The notes under the pieces were generated by a model. That model was not told where the DNA came from. It was given only the letters and a program-made list of their open reading frames with translations, and did not search any database. A stretch of 64,000 nucleotides of DNA. Source: Agrobacterium pusense (GTDB lineage Bacteria; Pseudomonadota; Alphaproteobacteria; Rhizobiales; Rhizobiaceae). This document shows, piece after piece, positions 37,742 to 47,600 of this stretch. The DNA is taken from contig NZ_FNBB01000010.1 of assembly GCF_900102105.1 (NCBI RefSeq), positions 153,183 to 217,182 of the forward strand, in the 5' to 3' direction. Position 1 is the first letter of the stretch. Each line of letters opens with the position of its first letter. The position numbers were made by a program, and so were the translations under genes.

Positions 37742-40700
37742 TTATTCCGCGTAAGCGATCAGTAGATCCTTCGCATCGATCTGGTCGCCCGGGCGCACCA
37801 GAACTTCCGCGATCTTGCCATCCCGCTCGGCGTGAAGCGCCGTTTCCATCTTCATCGCCTCGATGGAGAGCAACACATCGCCAGCCTTGACCTCCTGGCC
37901 TTGATTGACGAAGACGCGGCTGATGACACCCGGCATCGGTGCCCCGACATGCGACGCGTTGCCAGGTTCGGCCTTGCGGCGCACGGCAGAGCCGGAAGCA
38001 CCATGAGTCCGATCCGGCACCTTGATACGGCGCGGCTGACCATTGATTTCGAAAAACACCGTCACCATGCCCTTGTCGTCAACGCCGGACGAAGCCTGAT
38101 TGACGATGACCAGCGTCTTGCCACGCTCGATATCGGCAAACAGTTCCTCGCCATCCTCCATTCCGTAGAAATAGGCATGGGTGGGAAGCACCGAGACCGG
38201 ACCATAAGTTTCGGCGGTGAGCGCGAAATCCGTGAATACCTTCGGATACATCAGATAGGACGCGAACTCGAAATCATCGACCTTGCGCTCCAGCTTGGTC
38301 TCGATGGTCTTCCGTTCGGCATCGAGATCGGCATCAGCCAATAGTGAACCCGGACGAACGGTATAGGGCGCTTCCCCCTTCAACGCTTTTTTCTGCAGGG
38401 CTTCCGGCCAACCGCCGGGCGATTGTCCGAGATCGCCCTTCAGCATGGAAACCACGGACTCCGGGAAAGAGACCTCGCGCTCGGGATTCTGTACGTCGGC
38501 CACTGTCAGATCCTGGCTGACCATCATCAGCGCCATGTCACCGACGACTTTCGAAGACGGCGTCACCTTGACGATATCGCCGAACATCCTGTTGGCATCG
38601 GCATAAGCCTGCGCCACTTCGTGCCAACGGCTTTCGAGACCCAGCGAACGCGCCTGTTCCTTGAGGTTGGTGAACTGACCACCCGGCATTTCGTGCAGAT
38701 AGACTTCCGACGCCGGCCCCTTGAGATCGCTTTCGAAAGCCGCATACTGGTTGCGCACGGCCTCCCAATAGAAGGAAATGCGGCGAATCCATTCGGTATC
38801 GAGGCCCGTATCGCGTTCCGACCCGGCAAGCGCTTCCACGATCGAACCAAGGCACGGCTGCGACGTATTGCCGGAGAAGGCGTCCATCGCGGCATCGACC
38901 GCGTCGACACCCGCATCCACGGCGGCAAGAACCGTCGCTGCCGCAATTCCTGACGTATCATGGGTGTGGAAATGGATCGGCAGACCCGTTTCTTCCCGCA
39001 GCGCCTTGAACAGAACCTTGGCGGCAGCCGGTTTCAGCAGGCCGGCCATATCCTTGACGGCAATAATATGCGCGCCTGCGCGTTCCAGTTCCTGGGCGAG
39101 ATTGGTGTAATATTTCAGGTCGTATTTCGGACGCGCTGAATTGAGGATGTCTCCGGTGTAGCAGATGGCCGCTTCACAGAGCTTGTTTTCCTCCGAGATG
39201 GCATCCATCGAGACCCGCATATTCTCCACCCAGTTCAGGCAATCGAAGACACGGAAAAGATCAATGCCGCCCTTTGCGGCCTGACGGACAAAATACTTCA
39301 CGACGTTATCCGGGTAGTTCTTGTACCCGACGCCGTTTGCCCCGCGCAGAAGCATCTGCAGCAGCAGGTTGGGAGCACCTTCGCGGATCAGCGCCAGACG
39401 CTCCCACGGGTCTTCGGTCAAGAAGCGCATGGAAACGTCGAATGTCGCACCGCCCCAGCACTCCAGCGACAGAAGCTGTGGCAACGCTTTGGCATAGGCG
39501 CTGGCGACGCGGGCGATATCATGGGTACGGACACGGGTCGCAAGCAGCGACTGATGTCCGTCGCGCATCGTCGTATCCGTGACGAGTACCCGCTTTTCGT
39601 TGCGCATCCAGTCTGCGAAACCCTTCGGGCCGAGCTTGTCCAGCAACTGCTTGGTGCCGTCGGGCGTCGGCGCATCGATATAGGGCACGATGGGCTTTGC
39701 CGCCTTGTCCGAGGGCCTTGCGCGTCCCTTGGTTTCCGGGTGGCCGTTCACGGTCACATCGGCGAGATAGGTCAAAAGCTTGGTAGCGCGGTCCTGCCGT
39801 TTGACCTGGGCAAAAAGCTCGGGCGTCGAATCGATGAAGCGTGTTGTATAGGTATTGTTGCGGAAACTGTCATGGCCGATGATGGCCTCTAGGAATGTGA
39901 GGTTGGTCGCCACGCCGCGAATACGGAATTCGCGCAAAGCGCGATCCATACGGTTGATCGCCTCGTCAGGCCGCGGCGCCCAGGCCGTCACCTTCACAAG
40001 CAACGGATCGTAGTAGCGGGTGATGACAGCGCCAGTATAGGACGTGCCGCCGTCCAGACGGATACCGAAGCCTGAAGCGGAGCGATAAGCGGTGATACGG
40101 CCATAATCCGGAATGAAATTGTGTTCCGGGTCTTCCGTCGTAATGCGGCACTGGAGGGCGTGGCCATTCAGGCGGATATCCTCCTGCCTCGGCACCCCGG
40201 ATTCCGGCGTGCCGATGGCGGCGCCTTCCAGAATGTGAATCTGCGCCTTGACGATATCGATACCGGTGACGACTTCCGTAACCGTATGTTCCACCTGAAT
40301 ACGCGGATTGACCTCGATGAAATAGAATTTGCCGGTATCGGCATCCATCAGATATTCGACCGTGCCCGCACCGATATAATTCGTGGCACCCGCAATCTTC
40401 AGGGAGTAGGAGGCGAGCTCCTGACGCTGTGCTTCGCTCAGATAGGGCGCGGGCGCACGCTCGACGACCTTTTGATTACGCCGCTGGATCGAACAATCAC
40501 GCTCGAACAGATGCACAACATTGCCGTGCGTGTCGCCGAGAACCTGGCTTTCGACGTGACGCGCACGCTCGACCAGCTTTTCGAGATAGACTTCGTCCTT
40601 GCCGAAGGCGGCCTTGGCCTCGCGCTTGGCTTCCGTCACCTCGCGAGCGAGGTCTTCCTTTTTACGGATGGCGCGCATGCCACGGCCACCACCGCCCCAG

Positions 40701-41203
40701 GAGGCCTTGAGCATGACGGGATAACCGATCTCCTCGGCCATACGCTCCACTTCCGCCATGTCGTCCGGCAGTGGGTCGGTGGCGGGAACGACGGGAACGC
40801 CAACCGAAATCGCCAGATTACGGGCGGCTACCTTGTTGCCGAGCTGGCGCATCGTATCCGCCGTCGGTCCGATGAAGGTGATGCCCGCCTTGTTGCAGGC
40901 CTCGACGAATTCGGGGCTTTCAGACAGAAGACCGTAACCGGGATGAATCGCGTCCGCTCCGGAGAGCTTCGCAACGCGGATAACCTCCTCGATCGAAAGA
41001 TAGCTCTCGATCGGTCCCATATCCTTGGCGAGATGCGGCCCCCTGCCGACCTGATAGGATTCGTCCGCCTTGAAGCGGTGCAAAGACAGCTTGTCCTCTT
41101 CCGCCCAAATCGCAACGGTTTTAATCCCGAGCTCGTTGGCTGCCCGGAAAACGCGGATCGCAATTTCGGATCGGTTGGCAACAAGTATTTTCGATATTTT
41201 CAA
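37742..41203 (-). CDS. pyc: Pyruvate carboxylase
   Basis: Biotin enzyme that makes oxaloacetate from pyruvate and bicarbonate to refill the TCA cycle. The 1153-residue protein has biotin carboxylase (KASWGGGGRGMR, ENPRIQVEHTVTE-like region), the carboxyltransferase domain (TTMRDGHQSLLATR), and a C-terminal biotinyl domain with EAMKMET (Lys1118). I chose the TTG at 41203 (KISKILVANRSEIA follows) because a GGGGAG site precedes it by about seven bases; an upstream frame of 19 codons lacks this. It closely matches the Rhizobium etli enzyme from memory. Confidence 0.97.
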   Translation of the reverse strand: MKISKILVANRSEIAIRVFRAANELGIKTVAIWAEEDKLSLHRFKADESYQVGRGPHLAKDMGPIESYLSIEEVIRVAKLSGADAIHPGYGLLSESPEFVEACNKAGITFIGPTADTMRQLGNKVAARNLAISVGVPVVPATDPLPDDMAEVERMAEEIGYPVMLKASWGGGGRGMRAIRKKEDLAREVTEAKREAKAAFGKDEVYLEKLVERARHVESQVLGDTHGNVVHLFERDCSIQRRNQKVVERAPAPYLSEAQRQELASYSLKIAGATNYIGAGTVEYLMDADTGKFYFIEVNPRIQVEHTVTEVVTGIDIVKAQIHILEGAAIGTPESGVPRQEDIRLNGHALQCRITTEDPEHNFIPDYGRITAYRSASGFGIRLDGGTSYTGAVITRYYDPLLVKVTAWAPRPDEAINRMDRALREFRIRGVATNLTFLEAIIGHDSFRNNTYTTRFIDSTPELFAQVKRQDRATKLLTYLADVTVNGHPETKGRARPSDKAAKPIVPYIDAPTPDGTKQLLDKLGPKGFADWMRNEKRVLVTDTTMRDGHQSLLATRVRTHDIARVASAYAKALPQLLSLECWGGATFDVSMRFLTEDPWERLALIREGAPNLLLQMLLRGANGVGYKNYPDNVVKYFVRQAAKGGIDLFRVFDCLNWVENMRVSMDAISEENKLCEAAICYTGDILNSARPKYDLKYYTNLAQELERAGAHIIAVKDMAGLLKPAAAKVLFKALREETGLPIHFHTHDTSGIAAATVLAAVDAGVDAVDAAMDAFSGNTSQPCLGSIVEALAGSERDTGLDTEWIRRISFYWEAVRNQYAAFESDLKGPASEVYLHEMPGGQFTNLKEQARSLGLESRWHEVAQAYADANRMFGDIVKVTPSSKVVGDMALMMVSQDLTVADVQNPEREVSFPESVVSMLKGDLGQSPGGWPEALQKKALKGEAPYTVRPGSLLADADLDAERKTIETKLERKVDDFEFASYLMYPKVFTDFALTAETYGPVSVLPTHAYFYGMEDGEELFADIERGKTLVIVNQASSGVDDKGMVTVFFEINGQPRRIKVPDRTHGASGSAVRRKAEPGNASHVGAPMPGVISRVFVNQGQEVKAGDVLLSIEAMKMETALHAERDGKIAEVLVRPGDQIDAKDLLIAYAE

Positions 41204-41308
41204 GACGGTCTCCCCACACGCCAAAACAAAATTCTGCTGCACTGCGGAATTAAGCAGCAAAACCCCGTCTTGGAAAGGGCAATTCCGGCGAGAACTGTTC
41301 TGTTTGCG

Positions 41309-42046
41309 CTAGCTCAGCAAGCCATGGCGGAACGCGAGTGCGACGGTGTGCTGCCGGTTCTTGGCGCTGAAACGACGCTGAATCCCGTTTATATACCAGT
41401 CGACCGTATGGTTGGAGATGGATAGCTTGCGGCCGATCTCCGCCGATGTCATGCCATCCGCCATCAGCGCCAGCACTTCCGTCTCACGCCGTGTCAGCTC
41501 AAGAGCGGAACCGTCTGGAATATTGCTGAGATCATGGGCCTGACCTGAAAGATCGAGCAGGCGCCAGAAGACCGCCCGGGTCGCTGCATCGAGCAGTTCC
41601 ACCTGCAAGGAGGGCAATTGCCGGTCCTGTCCACCTATGAACACCGCACCTATGAATCCCGCCCGTCCATGCACGGGAAAAGCATAACCGCCCTGCAAGC
41701 CGTAACGGCCGGCATCGTGGAAAAACACGCTCGCCCTTTTCCGATGCATGGCGCGGGGAAGCCCCTCCAGCGCCTCTTTCCAATGAAACGGTTTGTGCAC
41801 CATGCCGATCACTTTGCGGACGGGATCGACGAGGTTGTATTTCTTGGCCCTGTAGACCTCTATCCAGCCTTCCGGCAGATGTTGCGCAAGGATTTGGCCG
41901 GTGGAGGCCAGCTCGCCGGTCATGCGTCTGCTGACAAGGAAATATTCGAAACCATATTCCCGAATGAGCGTTGCAAATTCTGAACGCACACGTTCGGCGT
42001 TTCCCGCCTGGTAACACGCAGAGATGAAGTGAAGAATATCATGCAT
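41309..42046 (-). CDS. LuxR-family quorum-sensing-type regulator (solo)
   Basis: A 245-residue protein with an N-terminal autoinducer-binding domain (about 15-165) and a C-terminal LuxR HTH (about 180-240; LTRRETEVLALMADGMTSAEIG). Aligned by eye to TraR, all six canonical pocket residues are present: W61, Y65, D74, P75, W89 and G120. It may therefore bind an acyl-homoserine lactone. No luxI homologue is in the window. It lies between pyc and chvA, divergent from chvA. Its targets are unknown. Confidence 0.88.
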   Translation of the reverse strand: MHDILHFISACYQAGNAERVRSEFATLIREYGFEYFLVSRRMTGELASTGQILAQHLPEGWIEVYRAKKYNLVDPVRKVIGMVHKPFHWKEALEGLPRAMHRKRASVFFHDAGRYGLQGGYAFPVHGRAGFIGAVFIGGQDRQLPSLQVELLDAATRAVFWRLLDLSGQAHDLSNIPDGSALELTRRETEVLALMADGMTSAEIGRKLSISNHTVDWYINGIQRRFSAKNRQHTVALAFRHGLLS

Positions 42047-42381
42047 AAAGACACATGGTCCGGACTTGGCTTGAAGGGGATGACACGAAGGACATGGTCC
42101 CGCGATGACGTCATGTTACTCGGGCGCCGGTCGGGTGAGATTGAACATATCGTCGTTAGCAATCCCTGAAACGAAGATGCGAAATCTTGTGACGGCAGGC
42201 CCCGGGAAACACCGGGAGGTTTTTTCGGTTCGCATGGACGGCCAATCTGTTAAGCCGCCATTCAGACAGAAAGAGCGATAATTACACAAAATTCGCCGTC
42301 TCATGCAACCTTGCTAAAGTAGCATCGTATTGAGGCCGAACAATCAACCGCTCGAAAAGACGCCCGGACTGGATTGAAAAT
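42047..42381 (+). other. Intergenic region between the luxR solo and chvA
   Basis: A 335-bp gap between divergent genes, holding both promoters. It contains a plus-strand terminator-like hairpin at 42201-42226 (a separate entry) and a partial direct repeat of ACATGGTCC (42054 and 42093 regions). No lux-box-like palindrome was found by eye. No gene could be supported here. Confidence 0.5.
42201..42226 (+). terminator. Terminator-like hairpin upstream of chvA
   Basis: CCCGG pairs with CCGGG around GAAACA, followed by AGG and six T. It sits about 155 bp before the chvA start, on the same strand. It could end a small RNA or attenuate chvA; no coding region ends just upstream on that strand. Confidence 0.5.
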
Positions 42382-44148
42382 TTGACCTTGTTTCAGGTTT
42401 ACACACGCGCTCTGCGCTATCTGACCGTTCATAAATGGCGTGTGGCTGTCGTCGTCATCGCCAACGTCATTCTTGCAGCGATCACCATTGCCGAACCCGT
42501 GCTGTTCGGCCGGATCATCGACGCCATTTCTTCTGGCTCCAATGTCACGTCCATTCTCATATTGTGGGCGGGGTTCGGCGTCTTCAACACCGTGGCTTAC
42601 GTAGCCGTCGCCCGCGAAGCCGACCGGCTGGCGCATGGCAGGCGCGCTTCGCTCCTGACGGAGGCCTTCGGGCGCATCATCTCGATGCCGCTTTCCTGGC
42701 ACCATCAGCGCGGCACGTCCAATGCCCTGCATACCCTCTTGCGCGCCAGCGAAACGCTCTTCGGCCTATGGCTGGAATTCATGCGCACCCATCTCGCGAC
42801 CTTCGTCGCGCTGGTGCTGCTTGTGCCCACCGCCATGTCCATGGACCTGCGCCTCAGCTTCGTGCTGATTGGCCTCGGCATCGTCTACTGGTTCATCGGC
42901 AAATGGGTGATGGGCCGCACCAAGGATGGTCAGGCTTCGGTCGAAGAGCATTATCACAGCGTTTTTGCCCATGTCAGCGATTCCATCAGCAACGTTTCCG
43001 TGCTGCACAGCTACAATCGCATCGAGGCTGAAACCAAAGCGCTGAAATCCTTCACCGAAAAGCTGCTAAGTGCGCAATATCCCGTGCTCGACTGGTGGGC
43101 CTTTGCGAGCGCTCTGAACCGCACGGCCTCCACCGTTTCGATGATGATCATTCTCGTGATCGGCACCGTGCTGGTGAAGAACGGCGAGCTGCGCGTCGGC
43201 GATGTCATCGCCTTCATCGGTTTCGCCAATCTCCTGATAGGCCGTCTGGACCAGATGCGCCAGTTCGTGACGCAGATTTTCGAAGCCCGCGCCAAGCTTG
43301 AGGACTTCTTCGTCCTCGAGGATTCCGTCAAGGAACGCGAAGAACCGGGCGATGCCCGTGAATTGTCGAATGTCTCCGGCACCGTGGAATTCCGCAATGT
43401 CAATTTCGGTTTTGCCAACACAAAGCAGGGCGTTCACGATGTCTCGTTTACGGCCAGGGCCGGCGAGACGATCGCGATTGTCGGACCGACAGGTGCCGGC
43501 AAGACGACGCTCATCAACCTGCTGCAGCGGGTCTATGATCCCGATTCCGGCCAGATCCTGATCGATGGAACCGATATTTCGACGGTGACGAAAAATTCGC
43601 TCCGCAACTCCATCGCCACGGTGTTTCAGGATGCCGGCCTGCTGAACCGCTCGATCCGCGAAAATATACGCCTTGGTCGTGAATCGGCCACCGATGCCGA
43701 AGTGGTGGAAGCAGCGGCGGCCGCTGCGGCGACGGATTTCATCGACAGCCGCATCAACGGCTATCTGACCCAGGTTGGTGAACGCGGCAACCGCCTGTCC
43801 GGCGGCGAGCGCCAGCGTATCGCCATCGCCCGTGCGATCCTGAAGAACGCCCCCATTTTGGTTCTCGACGAGGCAACCAGTGCACTCGACGTGGAAACCG
43901 AAGCCCGTGTGAAGGCCGCAGTGGATGCGCTGAGAAAGAACCGCACGACCTTCATCATCGCCCATCGCCTTTCCACTGTCCGCGATGCCGATCTCGTCCT
44001 GTTCCTCGATCAGGGCCGGATCATCGAAAAGGGCACCTTCGATGAGCTAAGCCAACGCGGCGGTCGCTTTACCTCGCTGCTGCGCACCAGCGGCCTGCTG
44101 ACGGAAGACGAAGGCCAGCAGCCCCGGCCAAAAGCGATAGCCTCCTGA
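42382..44148 (+). CDS. chvA: Cyclic beta-1,2-glucan export ABC transporter ChvA (NdvA)
   Basis: Exports cyclic beta-1,2-glucan from cytoplasm to periplasm, needed for osmoadaptation and attachment/virulence. Half-transporter with an N-terminal six-helix domain (about 20-300) and a C-terminal ATPase: P-loop GPTGAGKTT at 368-376, signature LSGGERQR at 472-479, and LVLDEATSALD. The start TTG at 42382 (TLFQVYTRALRYLTVHKW) gives 588 residues, the length I recall for ChvA. The glucan synthase gene chvB lies convergent downstream. Confidence 0.96.
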   Translation: MTLFQVYTRALRYLTVHKWRVAVVVIANVILAAITIAEPVLFGRIIDAISSGSNVTSILILWAGFGVFNTVAYVAVAREADRLAHGRRASLLTEAFGRIISMPLSWHHQRGTSNALHTLLRASETLFGLWLEFMRTHLATFVALVLLVPTAMSMDLRLSFVLIGLGIVYWFIGKWVMGRTKDGQASVEEHYHSVFAHVSDSISNVSVLHSYNRIEAETKALKSFTEKLLSAQYPVLDWWAFASALNRTASTVSMMIILVIGTVLVKNGELRVGDVIAFIGFANLLIGRLDQMRQFVTQIFEARAKLEDFFVLEDSVKEREEPGDARELSNVSGTVEFRNVNFGFANTKQGVHDVSFTARAGETIAIVGPTGAGKTTLINLLQRVYDPDSGQILIDGTDISTVTKNSLRNSIATVFQDAGLLNRSIRENIRLGRESATDAEVVEAAAAAAATDFIDSRINGYLTQVGERGNRLSGGERQRIAIARAILKNAPILVLDEATSALDVETEARVKAAVDALRKNRTTFIIAHRLSTVRDADLVLFLDQGRIIEKGTFDELSQRGGRFTSLLRTSGLLTEDEGQQPRPKAIAS

Positions 44149-44166
44149 GGCTCAGGAATGGAATGC

Positions 44167-44200
44167 AAAAAGGGCGGGCACTGTCGTGTCGGCCCTTTTT
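44167..44200 (+). terminator. Intrinsic terminator after chvA
   Basis: AAAAAGGGC-GGGCAC pairs with GTGTC-GGCCCTTTTT, giving a stem with T-run about 19 bp after the chvA stop. The hairpin is symmetrical enough to act on both strands. Confidence 0.85.
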
Positions 44201-44615
44201 CGTTGTCTGCTTCGAAAATATCGGGACATCACGAAGCTTCTACCTCAGTCTCCCAACCGTCATAGTCACCACCCAATTTTTGCAGCCGTTGTGCTGAGAA
44301 GCTCGTATTCCTCGGTCGATCTCGTTCGGAGCTTGCGGCTTGGAAAACTCTATTCCCCATCGCGCTGTCTGCGATGCATCCATCGCCTCACGGGTGATGT
44401 TGTAGCCACGGGGGACCAAGAAGTCTCTGTACAGCATCTGCCCTTCATGCGTCGAAAAATATGCGAAATGGTCTATCGGTCTCGATTTGCTGCCATCGTG
44501 CCCTTGCTTCGCATTGACCGCCCGTTGAGCGTTCTTGCCGGCGCTGTATCGCCGTACCGGCGCCATGCCCCAAACGCCAAACAACATCGAAGGCGGGGGA
44601 ACCTCATAACAAAAT
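44201..44615. other. Gap between chvA and chvB, no supported gene
   Basis: About 415 bp between the two convergent terminators. Both strands carry an open frame (44186-44650 plus, 44240-44683 minus, the latter starting inside chvB's tail and running through its terminator). The minus-strand frame has some protein-like stretches (ITREAMDASQTARWGIEF) but no ribosome-binding site or family I recognise. I therefore do not call a gene. It may be a decayed coding remnant. Confidence 0.4.
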
Positions 44616-44645
44616 TCGGGCCCCTGCGTCACCGCAGGAGCCCGA
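44616..44645 (-). terminator. Intrinsic terminator of chvB
   Basis: On the minus strand, TCGGGCTCCTGCG pairs with CGCAGGGGCCCGA around GTGA, with a T-rich tail (ATTTTGTT). It lies about 30 bp past the chvB stop. Confidence 0.85.
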
Positions 44646-44675
44646 CTTAAAAAGCAAACCGAAGGCCCGCTCGTC

Positions 44676-47600
44676 TCAGTCAAAGGGGATCACCCTCTCG
44701 CCGGCCGCCAAGTCCTTGCCATCGACAGATACCGAAACCTCCGCCGTGCCAGGCTTGCGGCTGACGGCAATGTCTCTAGCCTTGCCGTCGAGCGTGATCT
44801 TCACCGAGAAACCGCTCCAGTCTTCCGGCAGCGACGGTGAAATATGCAGCCTGCCGTCAGTGCGGGTGATGCCGAGAATACCCTCGACAGCGGCACGGTA
44901 GAGCCAGCCGGCCGAGCCGGTGTACCAGCTCCAGCCGCCACGGCCCGCATAAGCGCCTTCACCGTATACATCCGCGGTCACCACATAAGGTTCGACCCGA
45001 TAGGTTTCCGACGCTGCCGCATCGAGCGCGTGGTTGACCGGGTTGAGCAGCTTGAAGCAGTTCCAGGCCTCCTGCGCCCTGCCCTGCTTGGCAAGAGCGA
45101 GAACCACCCAGGTCGCCGCGTGGGTATATTGTCCGCCATTTTCGCGCACACCTGGCGGATATCCCTTGATGTAGCCTGGATCGTGCGGCGCACGCGAGAA
45201 TGGCGGCGTGAATAGCCGGATGATGCCGGTCTTTTCATCCACCAGATGCTCCATGACCGCATCCATTGCCTGCCGCGACCGGGCCTCTTCGCCTTCGCCG
45301 GAGAGAACGCTCCAGCTTTGGCCGAGCGAATCGATCCGGCATTCCTCGCTTCCGGCGGAACCCAGCGGCGTGCCGTCGTCGAAATAGCCGCGACGATAAT
45401 AGCTGCCATCCCACCCTGCGGTTTCGAGCGCATTGCGCAGTTTTTCGCGGTGCGAGGCCCATCTGCCGACCCGATCCGTGTCACCGCGCTTTTCCGCAAT
45501 TTCAATGAAATCGCGCAAGGCGCCGGAAAGGAACCAGCCGAGCCAGACACTGGTACCCTTGCCGCCAACGCCGACGCGGTTCATGCCGTCGTTCCAGTCA
45601 CCGCCGAGGATCAGCGGCAGGCCGTTCTCCCCGGTGCGATGAATGGCAAGATCGAGCGCCAGCGCCGCGTGTTCGTAGAGCGTCGCGGATTTGTCGCTGG
45701 TTTCCGGCTGGAAGAAAGCGTCGTGCTGGCCGGGCATCAGCGCCGGCCCCTTCAGGAAGGGAATGCTCTCATCCAGAATGGCGATATCGCCGGTCGCCGA
45801 AACATACTGGTTGATCGCATAAGCAAGCCATACCACGTCGTCCGAGATAGTGGTGCGGACACCGGCGCCTGTCAGCGGCAGCCACCAGTGCTGAACGTCG
45901 CCTTCCGGGAACTGCCGGCCGGCTGCGCGCAGGATCTGCTTGCGAGCGAGATCCGGCTGGTAGAGCAGGAACGCCAGGGTATCCTGAAGCTGGTCACGGA
46001 AGCCGAAGGCGCCGCTCGACTGATAGAAGGCCGTGCGCGCCAGAATGCGGCACGCCAGCGCCTGGTAGGGCAGCCAATTGTTGACCATGTGGTTGAAGCC
46101 GGCATCCGGCGTGGACACCTGTAACTGGCCGGTAAAACCGGTCCAGAACGCCTTGCTTTCCTCCAGCACCGACTGGAAATCCACACGGCGGACATCCTTC
46201 ACCAGCGCCTCGGCTTCTTCCGCATTATCGGCATCGCCCAGAATGAAGGTCATGTGTCGTTCTTCGCCGGGCTTAAGGTGGATTTCCTGCATCAGCGCCG
46301 CACAGGGATCGCCGTCAACCTCGGTGCTGCCGCTGAGTGCGTTACCCGACACGATCGCCTGCGGGGCCTGTGCCGAACCAAAGCGGCCAATGAATTCCCG
46401 ACGACTGGTAGTGAAACCGCTCGCCTCCGTATCAAGCGTCAGGAACGCCGTGCGTGCGCTGTAGTCGATGCTGTAGGGGTTCGACGCGAAGATCGCGTTG
46501 TTGCCCGCATCATGTCTGCTCAGAATGAACGGCGCTGATTTCTGTCCGTTATTGCCCAGCACCCATTCGACATAGGCATAAACCTTCAGCCGGCGGCTTT
46601 TGGAGCCTTTGTTGCGAACGATGACCTGCGAGAACTTGACCGGCTTTTCACGATCGACGGTCTGTGTCACCTCGACTTCGAGCGTGTCGGCAACGCCGGT
46701 CAGGATGGAGTAACCCAGGCCGTGACGGGTTTCGAACATGGCTTCTGGATCACGCGACAACGCGGCACACGGCGTATAGAGCTTTCCTGTCTCCACGTCG
46801 GCGACATAGAAGGCCTCGCCCGGCCGGTTGATGACAGGGTCATTGCTCCACGGTGTCAATTGATAATCGCGCGAATTGCGGCTCCAGCTGAAACCTGCGC
46901 CTTCGGCCGAAATATGGAAGCCGAAATTCTCGTTCGATATGACGTTGATCCACGGATGCGGGGTGGACTGCCCACCATGGAGACGCACCACATATTCCTG
47001 TCCGTTCCTGGCGAAGCCGCCGAAACCGTTCCAGAAATCGAGATCACCCGCGTCTTCGACAGGCTCCGCAACCGGGAAAGCCGGGACCGGCAGACGGGCC
47101 TGTGCGGCGTCGCTTGTGCCATCGGGACCACGATGGGCCGCAAACAGCGATACCGCGCGGTTGATCTGGTCCACGATCTTGCCGTTGCGCACATGGAGTA
47201 CAACGCGGGAAGCGGCCAGAAGCGCGCTCCACGTCTCTTCATCCATCAGGTCACGGCGCACGGAGAAGACGTGCGGGCGACCGCCATCGGCGGGATTGAT
47301 GCGGCGTTGTGCTTCGGAAATATGATCCAGCGCATGCTGCATGTCCTGCGCGTAGGATGCGGCCCGTTCGTTGACGATAACGAGATCGAAGATCACGCCG
47401 CGCGAACGCAGATATTCATGGGCACTCAGCGCCTCACGGGCGATGTCCATGTCCATATCGTCGTTGATGCGCAGGCTGAAAATCGGGAAATCGCCGGAAA
47501 TCGCAAGCGGCCACAAGGCGCGCTGCGAAGCGAGTCCTGTTTTCAGCGTTTCCGAATCCGCCCGCAGATGCATGTCGGGATAGGTCAGATATCGGCCGAG

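Noticed and set aside
40121..41425. A 434-codon plus-strand frame over the start of pyc
   Set aside because: The pyc biotin carboxylase domain on the minus strand is unambiguous, so this is a shadow.
42047..42381. A possible lux box for the LuxR solo
   Set aside because: Only a short GTCCGGAC palindrome was seen near 42058; it does not match the 18-20 bp lux-box pattern.
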